A DNA stretch of 64,000 bases, from positions 47,704 to 111,703 of the forward strand of contig PBLK01000016.1 in NCBI GenBank assembly GCA_002721725.1, written 5' to 3'. The DNA is from Rhodobiaceae bacterium (GTDB lineage Bacteria; Pseudomonadota; Alphaproteobacteria; RS24). Position numbers and translations under genes: made by a program. Below are positions 35,714 through 44,292 of the stretch, piece after piece (the first letter of the stretch is position 1; the number at the start of each line of letters is the position of its first letter). Under the pieces are notes generated by a model that searched no databases, was not told the DNA's origin, and saw nothing but the letters and a program-made list of their open reading frames with translations.

Positions 35714-36619
35714 TTATTCAGCTGCCGAGCGCGTCGGGTCGGGCAATGAAGCATCGAGCCATTGAGGTAGTTGCGCGGCAAGCGAAACCACCAATTCGGT
35801 CAACTCAGTTTGCAGGCGTTCAAAACCGGCATGCTTGGTATAATTATCCTCATCCATATAAATGGAGCGGTTAATTTCAATCTGCACTGCATGTATGCCG
35901 TCAGCAGGCCGGCCATATCGGTCGGTAATATAACCACCGGCATAAGGTTTATTGCGGGCCACCAGCCAGCCGCGCTTGCTCAACTCTCCTTCCAACCAAT
36001 CACAAAGCCGATTGTCGCAAGAGCGGCCATGACGATCGCCCAGCACAAAATCGATGCGTCGGCCTTCTGCCGATAGGCGAGTAGCTTGAGACGGCATAGA
36101 GTGGACGTCTAAAAGCATTGCATAGCCGGCATGTTTTCGCATGTTGCTCAATTCTGCTTCCAGCTTGCTGTGGAACGGTTGATAGATTTTTTTGATTCGA
36201 GCTTCGGCTTCAGAAAAACGCAATCTACCAGCATATATCGGAATATTTTCTGCTACCAGTCTTGGCACTGTGCCAAGGCCGGCCGCGGCTCGTGCGGAAC
36301 GGCGGTCAATGTGCGCGGGAAGCGTGTCTTCAAACAAAGCCTGCTCAAGCTCATAAGGAGCGCGGTTCAAATCGACATAGGCGCGGGGATAATGCGCCGA
36401 CAAAACGCCAATGCCATGCTGCGGTGCGCGAGCAAGCAAAGCGTCAACAAACATGTCTTCCGAAAGCCGGATTTGATGCGCGTCAAGACACGAAGAATCC
36501 ATAAAACTTTGGGGATAATAAGACCCACTATGCGGCGAGGTGAGTAAGAGAGACCCTGCACCACCAGTGCCATTGGCGGCGGGAGTGAAGATAAAAGCCT
36601 GCTCGTCATTTGCACTCAT
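35714..36619 (-). CDS. N-formylglutamate amidohydrolase family protein
   Basis: A 301-aa zinc amidohydrolase of the HutG/FGase fold. Motifs include LLTSPHSGSYYPQSF near the N-terminus, YPRAYVDLNRAPYELEQALF, YQPFHSKLEAEL and the metal site LLDVHSMPS, then DFVLGDRHGRSCD and VQIEINRSIYMDED. It may deformylate N-formylglutamate from histidine degradation or another N-acyl amino acid; no other hut gene is present. The ATG at 36619 (MSANDEQ) follows a TTG two codons earlier that opens the track ORF. Pairing with a HisN-like phosphatase gene is common in Alphaproteobacteria. Confidence 0.88.
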   Translation of the reverse strand: MSANDEQAFIFTPAANGTGGAGSLLLTSPHSGSYYPQSFMDSSCLDAHQIRLSEDMFVDALLARAPQHGIGVLSAHYPRAYVDLNRAPYELEQALFEDTLPAHIDRRSARAAAGLGTVPRLVAENIPIYAGRLRFSEAEARIKKIYQPFHSKLEAELSNMRKHAGYAMLLDVHSMPSQATRLSAEGRRIDFVLGDRHGRSCDNRLCDWLEGELSKRGWLVARNKPYAGGYITDRYGRPADGIHAVQIEINRSIYMDEDNYTKHAGFERLQTELTELVVSLAAQLPQWLDASLPDPTRSAAE

Positions 36620-36796
36620 GACCAAATATTAGCATCTTTGGGTCGGAAAATATATGGCGTATTGGCGCACCCTAAAAGCGCGGGCCGATAGAGGATTTGT
36701 CAAGATTTTGCGTGATAAGACCGGATTATAAGGATCGCGATTATTGTCACGCCTTCAGGCTATGCTAGACTATTGGCAAAATAGGGGGAGAGAAAT

Positions 36797-37942
36797 ATGC
36801 GATCGACAATCTGTGATATGTTCAACTTGGAGTTTCCACTTGTTGCCTTTACACATTGCCGCGATGTGGTGGTGGCCGTCTCAAAGGCCGGCGGCATGGG
36901 TGTGTTTGGCGCGGTGAATTTGTCTCCGAACCGGTTAAAGCAAGAGCTGGAATGGATTGACGCCCATATTGACGGGAAACCATACGGGGTCGATCTGATA
37001 GTGCCGAATAAATTTGAGGGCAAGGGTGAGCGCGTCGAGGCGTCGGCTATGGCTAAGAAAATTCCGCAAACACACCATGATTTTGTAAATAACCTGTTGG
37101 CGGAATACGATATCGAACCCGCAGCCCAAAACGGGGAAGAAGGTTTAAGTAGCAGTACATTCGCGAATAATTTGCAGGAGGAAGGAGCGTTGAGGGCGAT
37201 GGAAGTCGCCTTTGAATATCCGATTGCAATTATTGTCAACGCACTCGGCGTACCCCCACAAAGTATGAAAGATATGGCGGCCCATCATGGTGTGAAGGTC
37301 GGCGCGCTAGTGGGCTCTAAAGAACATGCTATGGCTCAGGTTTCTGCCGGAGTCGATGTGGTGATCGCCGCGGGCGGAGAAGCTGGCGGGCATTGCGGCG
37401 ATGTTTCAACTATGGTTCTAGTGCCCGAGATCTGTCGCGCTTTTGAAAATATGAATGTAAGTGCCCCGGTGTTGGCGGCCGGCGGCATTACTACTGGCAC
37501 GCAAATGGCCGCAGCTATGAGCATGGGAGCAGCGGGCGCTTGGTGCGGCTCGGTCTGGTTGACGACCAGTGAGGCGGAAACCAATCCGGTGGTGAAGGAA
37601 AAAATGCTGGCTGCCTCCTCGAGCGACACGGTGCGCTCGCGCGCGCGAACGGGCAAACACTCACGCCAATTAAGCAGCCCCTGGACCCAAGCTTGGGAAA
37701 GCGAGGGGGCGCCGGAGCCTCTGCCTATGCCCTTGCAAGGCATGGTCAGTGAACCCCCGCTTGGGCGCATCGACAAGTTGTCGCAGAGCGGCCACGAAGG
37801 CGCGCGGCGATTAGCGACTTATTGGGTAGGTCAGGGCGTTGGGTTGATGACTGAATCTCTGTCAGCCGGACAAGTGGTACAGCAATTTAAAGAAGACTTT
37901 GTTAGCGCATATGAAAAGCTTGCCGCGGCTGTAAATCATTGA
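36797..37942 (+). CDS. Nitronate monooxygenase-like FMN enzyme (NPD family)
   Basis: A 381-aa TIM-barrel flavoprotein of the 2-nitropropane dioxygenase/nitronate monooxygenase family. FMN-binding signatures are VVAVSKAGGMGVFGAVNL, VVIAAGGEAGGHCGD and PVLAAGGITTGTQMAAAMSMGAAGAWCGSVWL. An acidic insert near residues 115-135 is not part of the usual core. The SKAGGMGVFG region matches the subgroup that includes acyl-enoyl reductase-like proteins, so nitronate may not be the real substrate. The start has AGGGGGAGAG close upstream. It stands alone before tRNA-Val. Confidence 0.85.
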   Translation: MRSTICDMFNLEFPLVAFTHCRDVVVAVSKAGGMGVFGAVNLSPNRLKQELEWIDAHIDGKPYGVDLIVPNKFEGKGERVEASAMAKKIPQTHHDFVNNLLAEYDIEPAAQNGEEGLSSSTFANNLQEEGALRAMEVAFEYPIAIIVNALGVPPQSMKDMAAHHGVKVGALVGSKEHAMAQVSAGVDVVIAAGGEAGGHCGDVSTMVLVPEICRAFENMNVSAPVLAAGGITTGTQMAAAMSMGAAGAWCGSVWLTTSEAETNPVVKEKMLAASSSDTVRSRARTGKHSRQLSSPWTQAWESEGAPEPLPMPLQGMVSEPPLGRIDKLSQSGHEGARRLATYWVGQGVGLMTESLSAGQVVQQFKEDFVSAYEKLAAAVNH

Positions 37943-38012
37943 CGGGTTTTGCGGCATTGCCCTTGGCAGACCGGTTGTTTTGCGATAAGACAGCGTCCTT
38001 GCCGTTTGGTAG

Positions 38013-38087
38013 GGGCGATTAGCTCAGCGGGAGAGCACTACATTGACATTGTAGGGGTCACTGGTTCAATCCCAGTATCGCCCACCA
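38013..38087 (+). tRNA. tRNA-Val (GAC)
   Basis: Acceptor stem GGGCGAT/ATCGCCC, D stem GCTC/GAGC, anticodon loop TTGACAT (anticodon GAC), T arm CTGG-TTCAATC-CCAG, A73 and encoded CCA. The ORF called across this stretch is spurious. Confidence 0.96.
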
Positions 38088-38167
38088 GCGCATTTCAAGG
38101 ACAACAACTCAAAATCAAAAAATTTTTACCGCCATGTTTTTTGTGGCAGGAGGCGGTCAATATAGCG

Positions 38168-38371
38168 TCAGGTAGCAATTACCAAGTTGACAGCCGAAAA
38201 TTTACCATTGTTTCCTTGCTGCTTCTCGAAAGACACTTTCATGTCTTCTTTGAGGGTCAGGCCGCTTTCTTGAACAGCGGAGATGTGGACAAATACATCA
38301 TCTTGTCCTTCCACAGCAATAAAACCATACCCTTTATCGGCGTTGAACCATTTTACGGTGCCTGTAATCAT
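38168..38371 (-). CDS. Cold-shock protein, CspA family
   Basis: A 67-aa single cold-shock domain that binds single-stranded RNA and DNA. RNP1 is KGYGFI and RNP2 is DVFVHIS, and the start [18 protein letters not shown] is canonical. AAGGAAACGAA precedes the ATG. It lies antisense to a meaningless long plus ORF between tRNA-Val and the accessory genes. The roughly 310 bases from here to the TPR gene hold its likely leader, and I see no other gene there. Confidence 0.96.
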   Translation of the reverse strand: MITGTVKWFNADKGYGFIAVEGQDDVFVHISAVQESGLTLKEDMKVSFEKQQGNNGKFSAVNLVIAT

Positions 38372-38684
38372 TTCGTTTCCTTCAACAGTCTCATTTACGT
38401 CGCTTAAAAAGATATGGAAATTATTATCCGAAATTTAGCTGGCCTAAAGAATGGTTAATTGCGAAGGACAGTTAAGTCTCTTTATCACAGATTTATATTG
38501 TAATCCCGTTTTTAAGTTTGATTTGCTTTGCTTCAGGAAGCCTGAAAACTATTTTCTAGCTGCTCTATCGCCTCCATGAGATCAGCACTCGTGCTTTTTT
38601 GTCTCCACTTGTAACATTTCAACGGGGTACTCTTGCGTCGCTCTAAATTTTCAGTTTAGGGTTAATGAAATAGGGATTTTAATC

Positions 38685-39134
38685 ATGCGAATATATTTCA
38701 TTATAGCGCTTTTATTTTCACCTCCTGCTTGGGCAGCGGGAAACTATGGCTACACGCCAGACGCCGGCAAAATGTTGAACGAAGCGAAACAGCTCATTCA
38801 AAAGGAAAAATACAAACGAGCTATTGGTAAATTGGAAAAGGCTATGCGCGACGAGCCTGATAATGCTGATATTTATAATTATCTGGGCTTCGCCTACCGA
38901 AAGTCGGGCAACTATGAAGCCAGCGGTTCGCATTATCAAAAGGCTTTATTTTTGGACCCTAACCATAAATTGGCGCTCGAATATCAAGGCGAATTGTTTT
39001 TGACACTGAACGATATGGCGTCGGCGGAAGCCAATTTGGAGCGGCTCGCAGATTTATGTCCGAAAGGGTGCGGTGAGCGCGATGATTTGGCAAAAGCCAT
39101 TGAACAACATCGAAATGCCCAAGGGGCTAAATGA
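38685..39134 (+). CDS. Secreted TPR protein
   Basis: A 149-aa protein with a signal peptide (MRIYFIIALLFSPPAWA) and about three TPR units over residues 25-135 (KYKRAIGKLEKAMRDEPDNADIYNYLGFAYRKSGNYEASGSHYQKALFLDPNHKLAL). It should be periplasmic and act as a protein-binding scaffold; the partner is unknown. The stop overlaps the next start in ATGA, so the two are translationally coupled. Confidence 0.85.
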   Translation: MRIYFIIALLFSPPAWAAGNYGYTPDAGKMLNEAKQLIQKEKYKRAIGKLEKAMRDEPDNADIYNYLGFAYRKSGNYEASGSHYQKALFLDPNHKLALEYQGELFLTLNDMASAEANLERLADLCPKGCGERDDLAKAIEQHRNAQGAK

Positions 39135-39628
39135 TGCGCTTTTTAGCTTTGTTTTTCGTGCTGGCCATTATTGTGCCGGAAAGTGCTCGCGCGCAATCGC
39201 TCGGCAATTTGGCCCAATATCCGCCTGTCAAAAAGAAATTGACCATTACCACAGCAGATGACGGCATGCCCATGCTGATCCCCCAACTGCTTTCTTTGCA
39301 AAGTGGGCGCTACTATAGGTTGACTATAAGTTGCCCCGATGTGCGGGACGACCTTAGAGGGTGGCGAGTTGAAATGGCTGGGCTTTTGAACAACGCCCAT
39401 TTGCGCCTTGTTACGGTCGGCGATATTGAAATTCACCTACAAGGGCTGAGCTTCAACGCCATTGAATGCGATGAAATCGGCGCAGCGCATGTCAGTTTTG
39501 TGCCCATTAAGCCGGGCACATATGAGCTTTATGTTGGAAATGTTCCGCTGGCTGTAGGGCGGCCTATAGGTGAGAGCGGGGTGCAGACGGACGGGAAGTT
39601 TGTTTTCGGTCGCGTTGTTGTAGAGTAA
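39131..39628 (+). CDS. Secreted hypothetical protein coupled to the TPR gene
   Basis: A 165-aa protein with a signal peptide (MMRFLALFFVLAIIVPESARAQ). The rest is beta-rich, with GRYYRLTISCPDVRDDLRGWRVEMAGLL and AAHVSFVPIKPGTYELYVGNVP, the second resembling the end strands of a cupredoxin-like fold. No copper ligand set is evident (no terminal Cys-His-Met group). I do not recognise the family. The ATGA overlap with the TPR gene suggests joint function in the periplasm. Confidence 0.7.
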   Translation: MMRFLALFFVLAIIVPESARAQSLGNLAQYPPVKKKLTITTADDGMPMLIPQLLSLQSGRYYRLTISCPDVRDDLRGWRVEMAGLLNNAHLRLVTVGDIEIHLQGLSFNAIECDEIGAAHVSFVPIKPGTYELYVGNVPLAVGRPIGESGVQTDGKFVFGRVVVE

Positions 39629-39762
39629 GTCCTGTGGTTTGAACTGCATGTTGAGCTCCTTGTGAGGCCCTTTTAAAAAAATGCGGCGTTTTAATGCGCT
39701 TCGTCTATTGTGTCAGAGTTGAGGTCCATGTAAACCTGCCTTATCCGCATGAATATTGGGAG

Positions 39763-40170
39763 ATGGTTATAGTGCAGAATTTTGATTTTGTAGGTTGGGC
39801 CGACAGGGTGGCAATATCCACTTCTGGCATATGCGCCTTACACTGTCTTGCATTACCCGTTATCTTGTCGGTTTTTCCAGCCATTGGCGGGGTTTTTATC
39901 GGAGAGGAAGCTTTCCATATTTGGCTGATCTGGGCAGTAGTTCCTTTGAGTTTTTTAAGCCTTTTAGTGGGCTGTCGTAGGCATAAGAGCGCTATGGTGA
40001 TTTATTGCGGTTTATCGGGCGTCGGCATTCTAATTCTATCTGCTTTGTTAGGACACGAAATTATGGGCGAACTAGGTGAACGTTTTTCAACGGTGACTGG
40101 CGCAGCTATTTTAGCCTTTGCTCACATGCAGAACTTTTCATTATGCAGGCAATCTAACTGTGAGAACTAG
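39763..40170 (+). CDS. MerC-like small membrane protein
   Basis: A 135-aa protein with four hydrophobic helices. The N-terminal helix carries WADRVAISTSGICALHCLALPVILSVFP, the pattern of MerC-domain proteins, with a Cys-x3-Cys pair adjoining His. No mer regulator, reductase or other mercury gene is present, so metal resistance is not implied; many such proteins have unknown roles. The start is uncertain: ATG at 39763 or GTG at 39772, the second better spaced from GGGAG. The local DNA is AT-rich relative to its surroundings. Confidence 0.65.
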   Translation: MVIVQNFDFVGWADRVAISTSGICALHCLALPVILSVFPAIGGVFIGEEAFHIWLIWAVVPLSFLSLLVGCRRHKSAMVIYCGLSGVGILILSALLGHEIMGELGERFSTVTGAAILAFAHMQNFSLCRQSNCEN

Positions 40171-40260
40171 AGTGAACCGCATACTGGCTATTAACGCTGG
40201 TCGCGTATTGTCTCTATACTGAAAATCTATTTTCGTTGTTTTTTTATAGTGGAGACGAAA

Positions 40261-40779
40261 TTGATAAGCGGTGAATTCAAAGAAAACCTTCTAAACGTTT
40301 ATCGCGGCGAGCAATTCGGAGAGGCATTTTATGCGACGCTTCTGGCTGAAACGGATGATGAGAATGAAGTAGTCATTCTTGCCGCGTTGCTCCAACTAGA
40401 AACTGAGGGGAAAGCTAGAGTAAGGCCATTTATTGTCAAATATGGCTTGCCAGCATACGACAACCCTAATTCAATTGCTGGCGGCGTTGAGACAGCGAGG
40501 GGTCTTGAGAATGAGAGCTGGCGGAACAAATTCGAAGCCATGGCAGCCATTATTAGAGAACAGGGTTTGCCCCAGTATGAGGGACTTTTAGAAAAAGTAA
40601 TCCCTGAAGAAGAACCTGAGGCTGCTGAGTTGGCTGAGTTTGTCGCTGCACATGAACGTGTCATTCTGGAGGTTTGCGAGAATGTTGTTAATGGGACCCC
40701 AAACCCTACAAGCCCTTTAGACGATTTTTTGCACTTTCCAATTGCTTCGAGAACCCGCCTCTCGAACGAAGAGAACTAA
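40261..40779 (+). CDS. Hypothetical ferritin-like helical protein, TTG start
   Basis: A 172-aa, mostly helical protein. EQFGEAFYATLLAE and LLQLETEGKARVRP resemble the Glu-bearing helices of ferritin/rubrerythrin-like proteins, but a complete di-iron set is not clear. The track begins at GTG 40249, whereas GGAG overlaps that codon and lies 6 bases before a TTG at 40261, so I favour TTG. The stop overlaps the GST-like start as TAATG, coupling the two genes. Confidence 0.6.
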   Translation: MISGEFKENLLNVYRGEQFGEAFYATLLAETDDENEVVILAALLQLETEGKARVRPFIVKYGLPAYDNPNSIAGGVETARGLENESWRNKFEAMAAIIREQGLPQYEGLLEKVIPEEEPEAAELAEFVAAHERVILEVCENVVNGTPNPTSPLDDFLHFPIASRTRLSNEEN

Positions 40780-41561
40780 TGTCCAAAATAAGAATTATTT
40801 CATATTTGCCTAATCCAAGGGTTTACAAAGCGACCATTGTGGCGCGGTTCTCTGGTGCGCAAATTGAAGTACTTGGGGATACGCCGCCTGAAATGGCTAA
40901 TTGGCTATGGGATTATGACGCGTTCAAAATGACTAGTGCGGATAAAGAGGTAAATGCAGCCTCATTGCGCAAAGCTAGTGTGGGCTTTGCAGGCAACGTC
41001 TACAAGACTGATTCATTTTTATTAGCTAATCCCTTCGGAGATATCCCGATGGCCTATGCCAATGCTGGCAGAGATGGTGTTTTTGAAAGTAATTCAATCA
41101 TGCGCTTGGCGGCCCTGACGGGCTCAAATGCGCCAGTTCTTTACGGAAATTCGCCCGAAGAGCAGGCGCGGATTGATGGATTTCTTGATAAAACACTTCT
41201 ATTCGCTGATCTTATTCAGAGATATATTTTAGCTGGCAGCAGCCTTACGGCAGACTTCCATGAAGAAATGGAGCGCGCTTTCAACAAATATTGCAGTGTT
41301 CTCGATAATGTTTTGACAACAAACACCCATTTGGTGGGAAGTAAACTTAGCTTAGCTGATATTGTGATGATTTGCGAGTTTGCATTGATGAGCAATGAAA
41401 GTCGCATGAATGATGAGCTGGAAAAGATCAAACGACAGAGGATCTTGCCGCAGCTAAAAAACTATAGTTCGCTCTACAGTCATATCCAAAGGCTGTTAAA
41501 ATTACCCGAATTCAAAAAAGATTTAGCGCCTTATGCGGGGTTCATGGGTTTCAATCTATAA
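40779..41561 (+). CDS. Glutathione S-transferase-like protein
   Basis: A 260-aa protein with a thioredoxin-like N-terminal half (IRIISYLPNPRVYKATIVARFSGAQIEV) and a helical GST C-terminal half (HLVGSKLSLADIVMICEFALM, the N-capping box region). The middle (FGDIPMAYANAGRDGVFESNSIMRLAAL) matches the cis-Pro and glutathione-binding segment and resembles the elongation-factor-1-gamma branch. The catalytic Ser or Cys is not obvious. It is translationally coupled to the preceding helical protein and followed by a bidirectional terminator. Confidence 0.78.
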   Translation: MSKIRIISYLPNPRVYKATIVARFSGAQIEVLGDTPPEMANWLWDYDAFKMTSADKEVNAASLRKASVGFAGNVYKTDSFLLANPFGDIPMAYANAGRDGVFESNSIMRLAALTGSNAPVLYGNSPEEQARIDGFLDKTLLFADLIQRYILAGSSLTADFHEEMERAFNKYCSVLDNVLTTNTHLVGSKLSLADIVMICEFALMSNESRMNDELEKIKRQRILPQLKNYSSLYSHIQRLLKLPEFKKDLAPYAGFMGFNL

Positions 41562-41647
41562 GTGTGACTGAATTGAATGGTTAACCAGGGCATTAGGAAA
41601 CCAAAATGATACCTTTTGTTCACCAGCTGGTTTGCAATTTTCCAAAT

Positions 41648-41677
41648 AAAAAAGGGGAGCCATAGGCCCCCCTTTTT
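41648..41677. terminator. Bidirectional terminator
   Basis: AAAAAGGGG-A-GCC, ATA loop, GGC-C-CCCCTTTTT. A/T runs on both sides let it end both the GST-like gene and the convergent membrane-protein gene. Confidence 0.75.
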
Positions 41678-41694
41678 CGTTAGAAGCTTCGAGA

Positions 41695-42117
41695 TTATTT
41701 TTTGGGGCCCCAAATGGGATATAAAATCATTGTTAAAATAGCGAGTTCAAGAGCAATAATAATTGGATCGCCGGGAACTAAAGAGAATGATGGTGGTGTA
41801 GTGGTGGCGCCTGTCTGCGTAACGAAGGACGAGGCCATTGACGAAATTTCACCACCAGATGCTTTGAGTTCTGCTAACCGATAGCTTAACGCTGCTTGGT
41901 TGAACGACCAAAATGCATAAGTCATGTTGAAATAGAATAGTGTAGCCAGGCCAAAAACAGTCGCCGCCGTTTTGGCAATAATATTGTCGGCATATTGTTG
42001 TCCTGTCACGTTTGCAGCTCGAAACGCGACCCAAATGGAAAACGCCATTGCAATTTGGTATGCGCCGGTCGAGCTACTATTCATTGATGAAAGAGCAAAG
42101 ATTTCAAATTCTGTCAT
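41695..42117 (-). CDS. Small integral membrane protein, unknown
   Basis: A 140-aa protein with about three membrane helices (YQIAMAFSIWVAFRAANV, AATVFGLATLFYFNMTYAFW, PIIIALELAILTMILYPIW). It has no recognised domain. A near-perfect Shine-Dalgarno AAAGGAGGG sits 4-5 bases before the ATG, hinting at strong translation. It is divergent from the large membrane protein to the right. Confidence 0.65.
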   Translation of the reverse strand: MTEFEIFALSSMNSSSTGAYQIAMAFSIWVAFRAANVTGQQYADNIIAKTAATVFGLATLFYFNMTYAFWSFNQAALSYRLAELKASGGEISSMASSFVTQTGATTTPPSFSLVPGDPIIIALELAILTMILYPIWGPKK

Positions 42118-42265
42118 AATTCCCTCCTTTAAATGACTAAAAAAGCCTAAACTAGTTGTTAACCAATCGCTATCATTTAATAGTATTTGGAATGACCGAG
42201 GGAATCCGCAAGCCTCAGAATAACCTGCGTTCAGCGATTTCGTCCGATTAGTTGAAGAATGAATT

Positions 42266-43768
42266 ATGTCTCACGCTTACTCTTCTGATGTAGCATTTTC
42301 TTGGAAACAGTTTTGGGTCAGCATGGTTTATGAAAACTTGCCGCCCGTTTTTCTCTCGCCGTTGGCTGCCTTGTTGATTGAGCGGTCTCCCAAGAGGGCG
42401 TGGAACGTGTGCCAAAACCGAAATTTACTAATAGTTGTTTCGCACAATAATCCACTTTTCTTTGTTTTGTTTTCTTGGGTCATCACTTATGTCGCCTCAT
42501 GGGTGCTGACGGCTGGCCTTATTATTGCATTAACTCAGGAGGCCGGTTCAAATATTGCGATTGACCCATTGCAGATAGTTTTTGCCTATTCTCTAGTATT
42601 TCTTCGCCGCCTCATAATTTCAGTCAAATATGGTTATTTCAGCAGCGAGGAATATAACGCTTTGGCTGATCCACCTGGTTGGGATTTTGACAAATCCCAA
42701 CGCAAGCTGATTGCACAAGGCTGGAGCCGCCCAACCGAATTTCAAGGTCTCATCAGCTATGAGTTGCAAGAAACCATGCGCACCAGGACCATCGAGCTAA
42801 AGGATATGCATATGGAAAGCGGCAACGGGAAGCGCCATAGCTTATTTGATATTGCTCGTGGAATTATTCATGACGCTTATGGAGATGCGCCGCCCAAATG
42901 GTTTAACCCGCTGATTTTTTTTGCGTCGCTGATAATTTTGGGATCATTGATTTACGTGCGAACGCTTTACGGAAACCCGCTCATCGGATCTGGTTGGAAA
43001 GAAATAACCGTAAATTTGGCAATTTATGCTGGTCTGCTGGCTAGCATGGGTTTGATGGGTTTCGGGCTGTTATGCGGACATGATTTTGCACGTCGCGTGC
43101 GCGCCTCGGAGCTTTATTTCCGCGCTCTTAAGTCACCTGGTCTTGATTTAAAAATGCCAGATGGGCAAAGCGAGCTTATTTTCTTCGACAAACATTCGGC
43201 TAATTGTGTCAACGGCTGGGTGCAATCTCGTGCTGTGGTGCGCGGTTTCGGCGAACGTTTTTACCGACGTGTGCAAAGTTATACCTCATTGCTCATCTCT
43301 TATTCAGTGCTGTGCGTTGCCCTTATGAATTTCATAATGTGGACGCAAATACCGCATCAGGCGGCCACCGCAGTAACTATCGGCGCAACTGTTTTTGTGA
43401 TCAGCTTTATTTGCAGCTATGCCATGTATGCGGCCATTCGTTTGCAACGCAGCAGCTATTTGCAGCGCGCTGCCCTGCAGCAGGAATTGCTGTCATTACA
43501 AGTGGAAATTGGCGTATTGTCGCAACAAGATGCAAAGGCGGGCGAAATGCAGCGGTTGAACACCGCTAAAACTTTGCTGCAGCAGGTCGACGAAAACGTG
43601 AATTATGAGGAATTGGTATTCCGTCCTACTTCCATACTGGGCTATCGCGCCGAAGGTGGTCTTATCGGCTCGGTGCTAGGCATTGTCATTACCGGTGCAA
43701 TTCTAGTCTTGCAAGGTTTTGCCAGCATGGCAATTTCTTACAATGCATCCGGCTGGTTTATCGGCTAA
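42266..43768 (+). CDS. Large multi-spanning membrane protein, unknown
   Basis: A 500-aa protein with about seven membrane helices (for example PLFFVLFSWVITYVASWVLTAG, FNPLIFFASLIILGSLIYV, AVTIGATVFVISFICSYAMYAA). A cytoplasmic coiled-coil stretch follows (LQRAALQQELLSLQVEIGVLSQQDAKAGEMQRL), with a last helix at the C-terminus (GGLIGSVLGIVITGAILVLQGFA). I do not recognise a family or catalytic motif. Neighbouring genes give no functional hint. ATGs overlap near the start and no clear Shine-Dalgarno decides between them. Confidence 0.65.
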   Translation: MSHAYSSDVAFSWKQFWVSMVYENLPPVFLSPLAALLIERSPKRAWNVCQNRNLLIVVSHNNPLFFVLFSWVITYVASWVLTAGLIIALTQEAGSNIAIDPLQIVFAYSLVFLRRLIISVKYGYFSSEEYNALADPPGWDFDKSQRKLIAQGWSRPTEFQGLISYELQETMRTRTIELKDMHMESGNGKRHSLFDIARGIIHDAYGDAPPKWFNPLIFFASLIILGSLIYVRTLYGNPLIGSGWKEITVNLAIYAGLLASMGLMGFGLLCGHDFARRVRASELYFRALKSPGLDLKMPDGQSELIFFDKHSANCVNGWVQSRAVVRGFGERFYRRVQSYTSLLISYSVLCVALMNFIMWTQIPHQAATAVTIGATVFVISFICSYAMYAAIRLQRSSYLQRAALQQELLSLQVEIGVLSQQDAKAGEMQRLNTAKTLLQQVDENVNYEELVFRPTSILGYRAEGGLIGSVLGIVITGAILVLQGFASMAISYNASGWFIG

Positions 43769-43810
43769 TAGCTTCGGCTCGGGTAAGCGACTGACATTGG
43801 CTCAGGTGGC

Positions 43811-44131
43811 TTATTTAGGCCCATTCTTTGCTTCGACTTGCGAGCTATTACTTGCCGCCTCATTGTCGGGTTTTCTGCTGTCATCCTCAACATCATAGAC
43901 CGTAACGATCCCAAGGTTTTTTGGATTTAATTCCAAATAACGTTCGCGCAGTCTTTTCAACCTTTGTTTGTCTTCATAGCGCAGTGCCGAAAAACCAAAC
44001 CCCTTTATTGGGTCACCCATGCCTAATGCGTCCGCCGTAATGTTTGGGTTAATTGCGCCAATAATTTGCGCCTTGGCGGGAGGGGACACGATTAAAGACA
44101 GAAAAAAAACACATTTAAAAATCTTCTGCAT
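43811..44131 (-). CDS. Small secreted hypothetical protein
   Basis: A 106-aa protein with a signal peptide (MQKIFKCVFFLSLIVSPPAKAQ) and a polar body (ALRYEDKQRLKRLRERYLELNPKNLGI). The track starts 49 codons too early; the ATG at 44131 has AAAGGAGGG 6 bases upstream. It is divergent from the AGCS symporter. The family is unknown. Confidence 0.65.
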   Translation of the reverse strand: MQKIFKCVFFLSLIVSPPAKAQIIGAINPNITADALGMGDPIKGFGFSALRYEDKQRLKRLRERYLELNPKNLGIVTVYDVEDDSRKPDNEAASNSSQVEAKNGPK

Positions 44132-44292
44132 TATCGACCCTCCTTTCGTACCTTTAATTATAACTATTTGGGACAGCAACACATGGGGACGCTGAAAACC
44201 AGTGGAAAAGCAGCTCCGCTGGTCGAGCCTCACCGCTTGTAAATCTATGCAGCGCTTGTTAGCTTGATACTCCCTCAATAATAGAGATAAAT

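Noticed and set aside
37949-38407. 152-aa plus-strand ORF over tRNA-Val and cspA
   Set aside because: It runs through a perfect tRNA and antisense to a textbook cold-shock gene; the protein resembles nothing.
38582-38600. AGCACTCGTGCT followed by T6 as a terminator
   Set aside because: The stem allows only about four pairs once a minimal loop is left, and no transcript would obviously end there.
39763-40170. Mercury resistance operon
   Set aside because: Only a MerC-like membrane protein is present; no merR, merA, merT or merP is nearby.
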